The translations under genes and the position numbers were made by a program. From assembly GCF_001931485.1 (NCBI RefSeq), contig NZ_MSDV01000046.1, forward strand, positions 124,001 to 188,000: a DNA stretch of 64,000 nt. Reading direction: 5' to 3'. This document shows positions 43,231 through 52,339 of the stretch, one piece after another. A model generated the notes under the pieces. That model had not been told where the DNA came from. It worked only from the letters and a program-made list of their open reading frames with translations, and made no database searches. Each line of letters opens with the position of its first letter. Position 1 is the first letter of the stretch. Source of the DNA: Burkholderia sp. SRS-W-2-2016. Lineage in GTDB: Bacteria > Pseudomonadota > Gammaproteobacteria > Burkholderiales > Burkholderiaceae.

Positions 43231-43935
43231 GTGAGCACCCCGTCCCCCGAAGCCGACACTCCCGTACGTTGCCCGGACTACCCGCCGGTACTCGGCGAAT
43301 CGCGGCTTCTGACGGACGACGAACTGCGCACGTCGCTCGACTACACGCTGCGCGACTGGGACCGCAAGAGCGACCTGTGGCTGTTCGGCTATGGCTCGCT
43401 GATCTGGAACCCGGGCCTGCCGACCGTCGAGGCGCAGCGCTCGAAGGTGCATGGCTATCATCGCGGGCTGTATCTGTGGTCGCGGGTCAATCGCGGCACG
43501 CCCGAGCAACCCGGTCTCGTACTCGCGCTCGATCGCGGCGGCTCCTGCACCGGGATGGCGTTCCGGCTTGCCGCCGAGGGTTCGATGCCGCATCTCGAAG
43601 CGCTGTGGCGACGCGAAATGCCGATGGGTTCGTACCGGCCCGCGTGGCTGCCGTGCGTGCTCGCCGACGGCCGCCGCGTCGACGCGCTCGCGTTCGTGAT
43701 GCGGCGCGACGTGCCGAGCTACACCGGCAAGCTGCGCGACGAGATCATCCGCACGGTGCTCGGCTGCGCGTGCGGCCGCTACGGCACGACGCTCGATTAC
43801 GTGAGCCGCACCGTCCACGCGCTGCGCGAAAGCGGGATGCCGGACCGCGCGCTCGAGGCGCTGCTGGCGCGCTGCGAAGCGCAAGGCGGTGACGGCGCAC
43901 AGGCGCTGGCGCCGGCTCAGGGTTTGGCGCGCTGA
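43231..43935 (+). CDS. Gamma-glutamylcyclotransferase, ChaC type
   Basis: The 234-residue product matches the ChaC family, which cuts glutathione to 5-oxoproline and Cys-Gly. The key motif is LWLFGYGSLIWNPG (glycine-rich loop with YGSLIW), followed by RGTPEQPGLVLALDRGGSC, the substrate-contact region YRPAWLPC and FVMRRDVPSYTGKL. It starts with GTG at 43231, close after ybeY. Its place inside the ybeZ-ybeY-corC-lnt run is not the order seen in E. coli. Confidence 0.88.
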   Translation: MSTPSPEADTPVRCPDYPPVLGESRLLTDDELRTSLDYTLRDWDRKSDLWLFGYGSLIWNPGLPTVEAQRSKVHGYHRGLYLWSRVNRGTPEQPGLVLALDRGGSCTGMAFRLAAEGSMPHLEALWRREMPMGSYRPAWLPCVLADGRRVDALAFVMRRDVPSYTGKLRDEIIRTVLGCACGRYGTTLDYVSRTVHALRESGMPDRALEALLARCEAQGGDGAQALAPAQGLAR

Positions 43936-44165
43936 GTTTGGTGCGCTGAACCACCTAGCGCGACCGCGCGTTTTTACCGATAAGCATTTTCCGGGCGTAA
44001 TCGGTTAGGATGGATCCACGCCTCGCCCTCGCGGCGCGGCCGCTTCACTTGGGTTTCACCCTGGCTTCACTCATCGCCGGGCCCGGCGGGACACGGTTCC
44101 GCCATCTGCCTGGTGTATTCTTAACGCTCTGTAACAGCGCGCCCAGTCTTGCCGGGCGCACTACC

Positions 44166-45071
44166 ATGAACGACACGTATCCCAGTCGACGCCACACCGG
44201 ACGCCAACTCGACAAACCGCAGGAAAAGCGCTCGCTGCTCGAACGCCTGACCGACTTCATCTCGCCCGAGCCCGACTCGCGCGCCGAACTTCTGGAAATT
44301 CTGCAGGACGCGCACGAGCGCAACCTGATCGACGCCGACTCGCTGTCGATGATCGAAGGGGTATTCCAGGTCTCGGAACTGAGCGCACGCGACATCATGG
44401 TGCCGCGCGCGCAAATGGACGCGATCAACATCGCGGACAATCCCGCCGAATTCATCCCGTACGTGCTGGAAAAGGCGCACTCGCGCTATCCGGTCTACGA
44501 GGGCAATCGCGACAACATCATCGGCGTGCTGCTCGCCAAAGACCTGCTGCGCTACTACGCGGAAGAAGAGTTCGACGTGCGCGGGATGCTGCGCCCGGCG
44601 GTCTTCATCCCCGAGTCGAAGCGGCTGAACGTGCTGCTGCACGACTTCCGCGTGAATCGCAATCACCTCGCGGTGGTGGTCGACGAATACGGCGGCGTCG
44701 CGGGCCTGATCACGATCGAAGACGTGCTCGAACAGATCGTCGGCGATATCGAGGACGAATACGATTTCGATGAGGAAAGCGGCAACATCATCGCGTCGCC
44801 GGACGGACGTTTCCGGGTGCGCGCGCTGACCGAGATCGAGCAGTTCAACGAGAGCTTCGGCACCCATTACTCGGACGAGGAAGTCGACACGATCGGCGGG
44901 CTCGTCACGCATCACTTCGGGCGGGTTCCGCATCGCGGCGAGAAGGTCCGCCTCGACGACCTGATCTTCGAGATTCTGCGCGGCGACGCCCGCCAGATTC
45001 ATATGCTGCTGGTGCGCCGCGATCCGCTCGCGGGGCAGCGCGAGCGCGACGCGCAGCACGTGCAGACCTGA
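44166..45071 (+). CDS. corC: CorC/HlyC-family CBS-domain protein (YbeX)
   Basis: The 301-residue product has an N-terminal segment, two CBS domains (FQVSELSARDIMVPRAQMDA, PVYEGNRDNIIGVLLAKDL and VVVDEYGGVAGLITIEDVLE) and a C-terminal CorC/transporter-associated domain (LDDLIFEILRGDARQIHML). Without a membrane domain it is the short CorC type, linked to magnesium/cobalt handling and, with YbeY/YbeZ, to ribosome maintenance. The start at 44166 (MNDTYPSRRHTGRQLDKPQE) was chosen as the family N-terminus; sequence upstream is poorly conserved-looking. Confidence 0.95.
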   Translation: MNDTYPSRRHTGRQLDKPQEKRSLLERLTDFISPEPDSRAELLEILQDAHERNLIDADSLSMIEGVFQVSELSARDIMVPRAQMDAINIADNPAEFIPYVLEKAHSRYPVYEGNRDNIIGVLLAKDLLRYYAEEEFDVRGMLRPAVFIPESKRLNVLLHDFRVNRNHLAVVVDEYGGVAGLITIEDVLEQIVGDIEDEYDFDEESGNIIASPDGRFRVRALTEIEQFNESFGTHYSDEEVDTIGGLVTHHFGRVPHRGEKVRLDDLIFEILRGDARQIHMLLVRRDPLAGQRERDAQHVQT

Positions 45072-45361
45072 GGTGGGAGCGCGGGCTGAGCCGCGGATTG
45101 CGCGCGTTGCGGTGTGATGCGATGCGTTGCCGGTCCGCGTTTCGGCCCGTCTTTGCTGGCTTTGCCGGCCTGGCCCGTTTGTCTGTTTGGCCCGCTTTGC
45201 CCATGTAGTTCGCTGCTTGCCCGCCTGGTTCGCCGCTTACCTGCGCGGTTCGCTGCTAGCCCGCCTGGTCGCTGTTTTTCCGCCGGGCTCACCGTTTTTC
45301 CGCTTCCCGCGCGCTCGTGCGCGCTTTCCGTTTCTCAACTTTCGACGCCGACCGCGCAACA
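45072..45361 (+). repeat. Intergenic region with 20-bp tandem repeats
   Basis: This 290-base gap between corC and lnt is rich in T, G and C. It holds three tandem 20-base units of the type GTTCGCTGCTTGCCCGCCTG at 45208-45227, 45228-45247 and 45248-45267, the third nearly matching the first. Related fragments (GTCGCTG, GGCCCG) flank them. No gene or promoter is recognised. Confidence 0.75.
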
Positions 45362-47188
45362 ATGGCCGACCCGCTCACTTCCCGTTCGCGCCGCGGCGCG
45401 CCCGACCCCGCTGCAGCCTCCTCGACCGGTGCCCCCGGCACCGACGCCGCCGTCCGCAGCCGCGCGCTGCCGCGCTGGCACTATCTGGTCGCACTGGCCG
45501 CAGGCGCGCTCAACACGCTGTCGTTCGCGCCGACGCCGCACGGCGGCTGGCTGCAACTGGCGATCTTCGTATTCCTGTTCGCATGGCTCACGCGCAGCAC
45601 CGGCTGGAAAAGCGCGGCGCTGACCGGCGGCGCGTTCGGCTTCGGCAATTTCGTGACCGGCGTGTGGTGGCTGTACGTCAGCATGCACTTCTACGGCGGC
45701 ATGCCGGCGCCGCTCGCCGGCGCGGCGCTGGTGCTGTTTTCGCTATATCTGGCGCTCTATCCGGCACTCGCCGCGGGCATCTGGTCGTTCTGCGCGGGCC
45801 ATGCGCGCAACGGCGCAAACGACAACCGCCCGCCGTTCGCACCAAGCTGGCACGGCGCGCTGGCGTTCGCGAGCGCGTGGGCGATCGGCGAATGGCTGCG
45901 CGGCACCGTATTCACCGGCTTTCCGTGGCTCGCGACCGGCTATGCGCAGGTCGACGGTCCGCTCGCCGGCTTCGCGCCGGTGGCCGGCGTGTATGGGGTC
46001 GGCTGGATGGTTGCGCTGACGGCTGCGCTGATCGTGCAGGCGTTGCTGGCGCTAATGGGTTCGCGCTCGCAGCGGCTTGCGTCTCACGCAGATGAGGCAG
46101 GCGGGGCGCGCGGCAGCGGCGTTAGCGCCAACGGAATCGCCGCCGCTAGCACCAGCACCACCGTCAACAACCCCGCCAATCGCGCCGCGCCGGCCCGCGC
46201 CGCCAGCCCCGCCCAGATCGCGGGCCCCGCCGCCGTCGCGCTCGCGCTGCTGGCGATCGGCCTGCTGCTGCCGCTCGTGCAATGGACTGCACCCGCCAAC
46301 GCGCCGCTCACCGTGCGTCTGCTGCAAGGCAACGTCAAGCAGGAGATGAAGTTCGAGGAAGCCGGCCTGCGCGCGGCCGTCGACGAATACCAGCAGATGA
46401 TCACCGCGAAACCGGCCGATCTGATCGTCACGCCGGAAACCGCGATTCCGGTGCTCGCGCAGCAACTGCCGCCGAATTTCGCGGCGGCGATCCGCCAGTT
46501 CTCGGATTCGACCGGCAGCGCGCTGCTGTTCGGCGCGATCGGCGGCACGATCACGCCCGAAGGCCGGGTGGTCGACTACACGAACAGCCTGTTCGGCGTC
46601 ACCCCCAACTCGCACGAAATCTACCGCTACGACAAGCACCACCTGGTGCCGTTCGGCGAGTTCGTGCCGTGGGGCTTTCGCTGGTTCGTCAATCTGATGA
46701 ACATTCCGCTCGGCGACTTCTTCCGCGGCGCGCCGGTGCAGAAGCCGTTCATGGTGCATAGCCAGCCCGTCGCGCTGAACATCTGCTACGAGGACATCTT
46801 CGGCGAGGAGATCGCCCGCACGCTGCGCGAGAACGCCACCCCGGCCGGCGTGCTGGTCAACTCGACCAATCTCGCGTGGTTCGGCGACACGATCGCGCTC
46901 GACCAGCATCTGCAGATCGCGCGGATGCGCTCGCTCGAAACCGGCCGGCCGATGCTGCGCGCGACCAACACCGGAATGACCGCCGCGATCGACGCGCAAG
47001 GCCGCGTGATCGGCCGTCTGACGCCGTACACGATCGGCTCGCTCGATGTGAACGTGCAAGGCACGACCGGCAACACGCCTTACGTGACGAGCGGCAACAA
47101 CACGGTGCTGGCGGTGTCGGTGCTGCTGCTCGCGTTCGGTTTTGCGTTCGGGCCGAAGCTCGCGCGGCGGCGCAACGGCAAGAAGTAA
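45362..47188 (+). CDS. lnt: Apolipoprotein N-acyltransferase
   Basis: Lnt adds the third fatty acid to outer-membrane lipoproteins at the inner membrane. The 608-residue product has an N-terminal membrane region of several helices and a C-terminal nitrilase domain with the catalytic triad Glu359 (VTPETAIP), Lys425 (RYDKHHLVPFGE) and Cys475 (NICYEDIFG). Compared with about 510 residues in E. coli, it has a longer N-terminus and an Ala/Ser/Thr/Asn-rich insert at about residues 234-285 (SRSQRLASHADEAGG to ARAASPAQ) between membrane helices. The three catalytic residues are intact, so it should be active. The start at 45362 was chosen for the family start. Confidence 0.94.
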   Translation: MADPLTSRSRRGAPDPAAASSTGAPGTDAAVRSRALPRWHYLVALAAGALNTLSFAPTPHGGWLQLAIFVFLFAWLTRSTGWKSAALTGGAFGFGNFVTGVWWLYVSMHFYGGMPAPLAGAALVLFSLYLALYPALAAGIWSFCAGHARNGANDNRPPFAPSWHGALAFASAWAIGEWLRGTVFTGFPWLATGYAQVDGPLAGFAPVAGVYGVGWMVALTAALIVQALLALMGSRSQRLASHADEAGGARGSGVSANGIAAASTSTTVNNPANRAAPARAASPAQIAGPAAVALALLAIGLLLPLVQWTAPANAPLTVRLLQGNVKQEMKFEEAGLRAAVDEYQQMITAKPADLIVTPETAIPVLAQQLPPNFAAAIRQFSDSTGSALLFGAIGGTITPEGRVVDYTNSLFGVTPNSHEIYRYDKHHLVPFGEFVPWGFRWFVNLMNIPLGDFFRGAPVQKPFMVHSQPVALNICYEDIFGEEIARTLRENATPAGVLVNSTNLAWFGDTIALDQHLQIARMRSLETGRPMLRATNTGMTAAIDAQGRVIGRLTPYTIGSLDVNVQGTTGNTPYVTSGNNTVLAVSVLLLAFGFAFGPKLARRRNGKK

Positions 47189-47222
47189 CCCGTCGCGGGA
47201 ATCTCACCCGCGGACCCTACCC

Positions 47223-47264
47223 GCAAAAAAAAATGCGCCTGACTTTGCAGGCGCATTTTTCATT
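47223..47264 (+). terminator. Rho-independent terminator (bidirectional) after lnt
   Basis: AAAATGCGCCTG pairs with CAGGCGCATTTTT around ACTTTG. It lies between lnt and the convergent GST gene. Confidence 0.92.
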
Positions 47265-47326
47265 CAACTGTTCACCACCACCCGACTCCGCTCCGGGCCA
47301 TCCATCACCCGGCCGGAGCCGCCACC

Positions 47327-47941
47327 TCAATTCGACGGCACCGTATCGATAAACGACTGCCGCAGCGACAGCTTCTGGAAATGCTTGTCGAGATTCGGAT
47401 GCGCGTCGCGCCAGTTCAGCTCCGGCATCCGGAAATCCAGATAGCCGAGCGCGCAGCCCACCGCGATGTCGGCGAGCGTGTAGTGATTGCTCGCGCACCA
47501 CGGCTTGCTGCCCAGGCCCTGCGACATCGCGACCAGCGCTTCATCGATCTTGCGCTGCTGGCGCGCGAGCCACGCGTCGTTGCGGTGCTCGGTCGGGCGC
47601 TGGGTGCCTTCCAGACGGATCAGCACCGCCGCGTCGAGCACGCCGTCGGCGAGCGCTTCCCAGCAACGCACCTCGACGCGCTCGCGCCCCGACGCCGGAA
47701 TCAGCTTGCCGACCGGCGACAGCGTATCGACGTATTCGCAGATCACCCGCGAATCGAACACGGCCTCGCCGTCTTCCATCACGAGGCACGGCACCTTGCC
47801 GAGCGGATTGAAGGTATGAATCCGGGTATCCGGCGCCCACACGTTCTCGGGCACCAGTTCGTAGTCGATTCTCTTGTCGGCGAGCACGATCCGCGCTTTA
47901 CGCACATACGGGCTGCCGAGCGAACCGATGAGTTTCATCAT
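47327..47941 (-). CDS. Glutathione S-transferase
   Basis: The 204-residue product is a soluble GST. The N-terminal thioredoxin-like domain starts KLIGSLGSPYVRKARIVLAD, with the GSH-contact strand VPCLVMEDGEAVFDSRVICEYVD (the cis-Pro and ESxxI-type site), and the helical C-terminal domain follows (SNHYTLADIAVGCALGYLDF). AAGG lies upstream of an ATG at 47941; ATG codons at 47947 and 47938 are alternatives. The substrate is not known. Confidence 0.92.
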   Translation of the reverse strand: MMKLIGSLGSPYVRKARIVLADKRIDYELVPENVWAPDTRIHTFNPLGKVPCLVMEDGEAVFDSRVICEYVDTLSPVGKLIPASGRERVEVRCWEALADGVLDAAVLIRLEGTQRPTEHRNDAWLARQQRKIDEALVAMSQGLGSKPWCASNHYTLADIAVGCALGYLDFRMPELNWRDAHPNLDKHFQKLSLRQSFIDTVPSN

Positions 47942-48009
47942 GACCATCTGCCTTTTTCTGAATCCGGCGAAAGTATAAGTGGTCTAAGGCCTTCCCGAGC
48001 ACGCCGCAA

Positions 48010-48058
48010 GCATGTTGCAAGTCGCTCGCGGACCCTTTGTTGACGGATTGCAACATGC
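48010..48058. promoter_or_regulatory. Perfect 11-bp inverted repeat in the GST / pepP divergent region
   Basis: GCATGTTGCAA (48010-48020) and TTGCAACATGC (48048-48058) are separated by 27 bases between two divergent genes. It may be a pair of operator half-sites or a large hairpin. Confidence 0.75.
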
Positions 48059-48142
48059 CCGCGGCGCCCGCACGGTCGGAATCCGCACAAAACCGCGCGG
48101 TGCGGCGCGAGATCGGATGAAACGCGGCGCTACAATCGCACG

Positions 48143-49540
48143 ATGAACCAGCCGACCGAACCCACCATCGCCATCGACGTCTACCGCACGCGCCGCGAGC
48201 GCGTTCTCGCCGCGCTGCGCGCGGCGGGCGGCGGCGTCGCCATCGTGCCGACCGCGCCCGAAGCGCTGCGCAACCGCGACGCCGACTACCCGTATCGCCA
48301 CGACAGCTACTTCTACTACCTGACCGGCTTCACCGAGCCCGAGGCGGTGCTGGTGCTGGACGCCAGCGCCGCGCCCGGCGCGCCGGCGTCGATCCTGTTC
48401 TGCCGCGAGAAGAACGTCGAGCGCGAGACGTGGGAAGGTTTCCGCTTCGGCCCCGACGGCGCGCGCGATGCGTTCGGCTTCGACGCCACGCACCCGTACA
48501 CCGAACTCGACACGCAGCTGCCGCGCATCCTCGCCGACAAGCCGGCGCTGCACTACGCGCTCGGCAGCTCGGCGCGGCTCGACGAACAGGTGCGCGGCTG
48601 GCTCGACGCGGTGCGCGCGCAAAGCCGCGGCGGCGTCGCCGCGCCGGCCGCCGCGCGCGACCTGCTGCCGCTGCTCGACGAGATGCGGCTCGTCAAGGAC
48701 GACCACGAACTCGCGATCATGCGGCGCGCCGGCCAGATTTCGGCGGCCGCGCATCGTCGCGCGATGGCCGCGTGCCGGCCCGGCATCCGCGAATACGAAC
48801 TCGAAGCCGAGCTGCTGTACACGTTCCGCAAGTTCGGCGCGCAGGCGCCGGCCTATACGTCGATCGTCGCGGCGGGCGCGAATGCGTGCGTGCTGCACTA
48901 CCCGGCCGGCAACGCGATCGCGCGCGACGGCGACCTGATCCTGATCGACGCGGCCTGCGAACTCGACGGCTATGCGTCCGACATCACCCGCACGTTCCCG
49001 GCGAGCGGCCGCTTCACGCCCGCGCAGCGCGAGCTGTACGACATCGTGCTGGCCGCGCAGCAGGCGGCGATCGACGCAACCCGCGCCGGCGCGAGCTTCG
49101 ACGATCCGCACCAGGCCGCGCTGCGAGTGCTGTCGCAGGGGCTGCTGGACACCGGGATCGTGCCGCGCGAGAAATTCGCGTCGGTCGAGGACGTCATCGC
49201 CGAGCGCGCGTACGCACCGTTCTATATGCACCGCACCGGTCACTGGCTCGGCATGGACGTGCACGATTGCGGCGACTACCGCGAACGCGGCGCGCCGCGC
49301 GACGAAGCCGGCGTGCTGCCGTGGCGCACGCTGCAGGCATCGATGACGCTGACGATCGAGCCGGGTCTGTACATCCGCCCGGCCGAGGGGGTGCCCGAGC
49401 GCTACTGGAATATCGGCATCCGTATCGAGGACGACGCGATCGTCACGCCGAACGGCTGCGAGCTGATCACGCGCGAAGTGCCGGTGGCCGCCGACGAAAT
49501 CGAGGCGCTGATGCAAGCGGCCCAGCCGGCAAGGACCTGA
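48143..49540 (+). CDS. pepP: Xaa-Pro aminopeptidase (PepP family)
   Basis: The 465-residue product is a metal-dependent aminopeptidase that removes N-terminal residues before proline. An AMP_N domain (RNRDADYPYRHDSYFYYLTG) precedes the pita-bread peptidase domain with the dinuclear metal ligands in LILIDAACELDGYASDITRT, HRTGHWLGMDVHD, LTIEPGLYI and GIRIEDDAIVT. The stop codon is followed 6 bases later by the ubiH start, so the two are probably one operon. The pepP-ubiH link is common in proteobacteria. Confidence 0.96.
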   Translation: MNQPTEPTIAIDVYRTRRERVLAALRAAGGGVAIVPTAPEALRNRDADYPYRHDSYFYYLTGFTEPEAVLVLDASAAPGAPASILFCREKNVERETWEGFRFGPDGARDAFGFDATHPYTELDTQLPRILADKPALHYALGSSARLDEQVRGWLDAVRAQSRGGVAAPAAARDLLPLLDEMRLVKDDHELAIMRRAGQISAAAHRRAMAACRPGIREYELEAELLYTFRKFGAQAPAYTSIVAAGANACVLHYPAGNAIARDGDLILIDAACELDGYASDITRTFPASGRFTPAQRELYDIVLAAQQAAIDATRAGASFDDPHQAALRVLSQGLLDTGIVPREKFASVEDVIAERAYAPFYMHRTGHWLGMDVHDCGDYRERGAPRDEAGVLPWRTLQASMTLTIEPGLYIRPAEGVPERYWNIGIRIEDDAIVTPNGCELITREVPVAADEIEALMQAAQPART

Positions 49541-49546
49541 GCCGCG

Positions 49547-50965
49547 ATGAACCAGAACTCTCAAGCAGTGGTGATCCTGAAGCCCGCCTCCCGCCAGGCG
49601 TTCGACTTCGACGTGACGATCGTCGGCGCCGGCCCGGTCGGCCTCGCGCTGGCCGGCTGGCTCGCGCGCCGCAGCGTGACCCGCGAGCTGAAGATCGCGC
49701 TGGTCGACGCGCGCGAACCGGAAGACTCGATCGCCGATCCGCGCGCGATCGCGGTGTCGCACGGCAGCCGGATGATCCTCGAGCCGCTGCGCTGGCCCGC
49801 CGAGGCGACCGCGATCGAACGCATCCACGTGTCGCAGCGCGGTCACTTCGGCCGCACGCTGATCGACCATCGCGAGCATGGGCTGCCCGCGCTCGGCTAC
49901 GTGCTGCGCTACGGGGCGATCGTGCACGGCCTCGCCGACGCGGTGCGCGCGACGCCGGTCCACTGGTATCGCTCGACGTCGGCCGGCACGCCGGTCGAGG
50001 AGCGCGACGGCGTCACGCTGCCGATCGAGACGGCCGGCGTCGCGCGGCAACTGCGCACGCGAATTCTGGTGAACGCCGAGGGCGGGCTGTTCGGCGATCA
50101 GAAGCATGGCGGCGGCGCGGGCAAGGATGCGGCGCGCGGCGCGGCTGGAGGTGCGACTGGAAGCGCGGCGCAGCGCCCGGCCCAAGGCACGAGCCGAAGC
50201 AGCACCCACAGCAACGTTCAAAGCGCAAGTCAGCACACGGCTGCCGACGCCGCCTCGAACTCTGCCGCTCCGCCTGCCCGCGAAGCCGCTCAAGCCGGCA
50301 AGTCCGCACGCACCGCGATCGCCGGCTCGCGCGACTACGGCCAGACCGCGCTGGTCGGCACGGTCACCGTGTCCGCGCCGCAACCGCACGTCGCGTGGGA
50401 GCGTTTCACGTCGCAAGGCCCGATCGCGCTGCTGCCGATGGGCGGCGTGCGCAGCGCCGACTACGCGCTGGTCTGGTGCTGCTCGCCCGACGAAGCCGCG
50501 CGCCGCGCGCAACTGTCCGACGCGGAGTTCCTGCGCGAACTCGACGCCGCGTTCGGCGACCGCATGGGGCGCTTTACGCACATCACCGGCCGCGCGTCGT
50601 TCCCGCTCGGCCTCAACGCGGTCGACACCCAAGTGAACGGCCATATCGTCGCGATCGGCAATGCGGCGCAGACGCTGCACCCGGTCGCCGGCCAGGGGCT
50701 GAATCTGGGTCTGCGCGACGCGCATGCGCTCGCCGACGCGCTGTCCGCCGAAGGGCCGACCTCGCTCGCGCTGGCCGCGTTCGCGCAACGCCGCGCGCTC
50801 GACCGGCGTCTGACGATCAGCTCGACCGACACGCTCGCGCGTCTCTTTACCGTCGACTTTCCGCCGCTCGCGGTGTTGCGCGGGCTCGCGCTGACCGCGC
50901 TGGAATTCGTGCCGCCGCTGAAAACCGCGCTCGCGCGGCAGATGATGTTCGGCCAGCGCCGCTAG
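49547..50965 (+). CDS. ubiH: FAD-dependent 2-octaprenylphenol hydroxylase UbiH-type, with low-complexity insert
   Basis: The 472-residue product is a class A flavin monooxygenase in ubiquinone synthesis. The FAD-binding fold (TIVGAGPVGLALAGWLA), the DPRAIAVSHGSRMIL region and the conserved ITGRASFPLGLNAVDT, then IGNAAQTLHPVAGQGLNLGLRD, are complete. The enzyme of E. coli has about 390 residues. Here a Gly/Ala/Ser/Gln-rich stretch of about 70 residues (roughly 184-255) interrupts the middle domain between ILVNAEGG and RDYGQTALVG. Whether it is UbiH or a close relative such as UbiF/VisC rests on the pepP context and is moderately sure. Confidence 0.9.
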   Translation: MNQNSQAVVILKPASRQAFDFDVTIVGAGPVGLALAGWLARRSVTRELKIALVDAREPEDSIADPRAIAVSHGSRMILEPLRWPAEATAIERIHVSQRGHFGRTLIDHREHGLPALGYVLRYGAIVHGLADAVRATPVHWYRSTSAGTPVEERDGVTLPIETAGVARQLRTRILVNAEGGLFGDQKHGGGAGKDAARGAAGGATGSAAQRPAQGTSRSSTHSNVQSASQHTAADAASNSAAPPAREAAQAGKSARTAIAGSRDYGQTALVGTVTVSAPQPHVAWERFTSQGPIALLPMGGVRSADYALVWCCSPDEAARRAQLSDAEFLRELDAAFGDRMGRFTHITGRASFPLGLNAVDTQVNGHIVAIGNAAQTLHPVAGQGLNLGLRDAHALADALSAEGPTSLALAAFAQRRALDRRLTISSTDTLARLFTVDFPPLAVLRGLALTALEFVPPLKTALARQMMFGQRR

Positions 50966-51262
50966 GCTAACGACGCTGCGCGCCCCGCCGCCGCCCGCGC
51001 GACATTCACCGCGCGGGCCCGCGATCCGGCCGTCCAACTCACCGTCTCCCCCACCCCCGCTCCGGCTTTTTCACAGCGGCCCGGCGCCGGTTCGCAGCGC
51101 GCGCCGGCTCTATGAATTCGGCGACTTTCATAAAAGATTTAATGGGTTACGAGATGCAGTTGCCGGCTCGTCGTTACCCGTTAACGCTAAAATGGCGGTT
51201 TTCCCTCGCATTTCGCGTTTGCGTCGACTGTCATTCGCCGGTCTTCGCCGCGCGCTCACGTC
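50966..51262 (+). other. Leader region upstream of dusB-fis-purH
   Basis: This 297-base region holds the promoter region of the dusB-fis operon. TAAAAT at 51188-51193 is a possible -10 element, with no convincing -35. A run of AT-rich sequence around 51128-51146 may bend. No gene is seen. Confidence 0.4.
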
Positions 51263-52339
51263 ATGCCCACTCTCGGCTCCCACAATCTGCGCAATAACCT
51301 GTTCGTCGCCCCCATGGCCGGCGTGACCGACCGTCCGTTCCGTCAGCTGTGCAAACGGCTCGGCGCGGGCTATGCGGTGTCGGAAATGGTCGCGTCGAAC
51401 GCGCAGTTGTGGAAAAGCGAAAAGACCATGCGGCGCGCGAACCACGAAGGCGAAGTCGAGCCGATCGCGGTGCAGATCGCCGGCGCCGATCCGGTCATGA
51501 TGGCCGAGGCCGCCCGCTACAACGTCGCGAACGGCGCGCAGATCATCGACATCAACATGGGCTGCCCGGCCAAGAAGGTCTGCAACGTCGCGGCCGGCTC
51601 CGCGCTGCTGCAGAACGAGCCGCTCGTGCAGCGCATCGTCGAGGCGGTCGTCGGCGCGGTGGGCGTCGGCCCGGACGCGGTGCCCGTCACGCTGAAAATC
51701 CGCACTGGCTGGAATCGCGAGAACAAAAACGCGCTGAACGTCGCGCGCCTCGCCGAAGCGGCCGGCATCTCGATGCTGACCGTGCACGGCCGGACCCGCG
51801 CCGACCTGTATCACGGCGACGCCGAGTACGAGACCATCGCCGCGGTGAAAGCCGCGGTCCGCATTCCGGTCGTCGCGAACGGCGACATCACGTCGCCGCA
51901 AAAAGCCCGCGAGGTGCTCGCCGCGACCGGCGCCGACGCGATCATGATCGGCCGCGCCGCGCAGGGCCGGCCGTGGCTGTTCCGTGAAATCGAGCATTTC
52001 CTGCAAACCGGCGAGTTGCTGCCGCCGCCGCGGATCGACGAGATCCAGCAGGTGATGAACGAACATCTAGAGGATCACTACGCTTTTTACGGGGAATTTA
52101 CCGGCGTGCGCACTGCGCGCAAGCACATCGGCTGGTACACTCGCGGCCTTTCCGGCGCCAACCTGTTCCGGCATCGCATGAATACGCTGGACACCACGCG
52201 CGAACAACTCCTCGCCGTCAACGAGTTCTTTGACGCGCAAAAGGCGATCTCAGACCGCCTCGTCTATGTCGACGAATCAGCCGGCACCCCCGGGCTCGAC
52301 ACGCAGGGCGAGGACCACACCGACAAACTAGCAGCATGA
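51263..52339 (+). CDS. dusB: tRNA-dihydrouridine synthase B
   Basis: DusB is an FMN enzyme that reduces uridine to dihydrouridine in tRNA. The 358-residue product shows the TIM-barrel start NLFVAPMAGVTDRPFRQLCK, the catalytic cysteine loop INMGCPAKKVCNV, LKIRTGWNREN, TVHGRTRADLYHGDAEYE and IGRAAQGRPWLF. Its stop codon overlaps the fis ATG by 4 bases, and dusB-fis is a conserved pair. Confidence 0.96.
   Translation: MPTLGSHNLRNNLFVAPMAGVTDRPFRQLCKRLGAGYAVSEMVASNAQLWKSEKTMRRANHEGEVEPIAVQIAGADPVMMAEAARYNVANGAQIIDINMGCPAKKVCNVAAGSALLQNEPLVQRIVEAVVGAVGVGPDAVPVTLKIRTGWNRENKNALNVARLAEAAGISMLTVHGRTRADLYHGDAEYETIAAVKAAVRIPVVANGDITSPQKAREVLAATGADAIMIGRAAQGRPWLFREIEHFLQTGELLPPPRIDEIQQVMNEHLEDHYAFYGEFTGVRTARKHIGWYTRGLSGANLFRHRMNTLDTTREQLLAVNEFFDAQKAISDRLVYVDESAGTPGLDTQGEDHTDKLAA

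Noticed and set aside
47984..51037. Minus-strand open frame of 1,017 codons over pepP and ubiH
   Set aside because: It is the antisense shadow of two well-supported genes, has Arg/Val/Ala-rich composition with no domain, and overlaps them fully. Such frames are common in GC-rich DNA.
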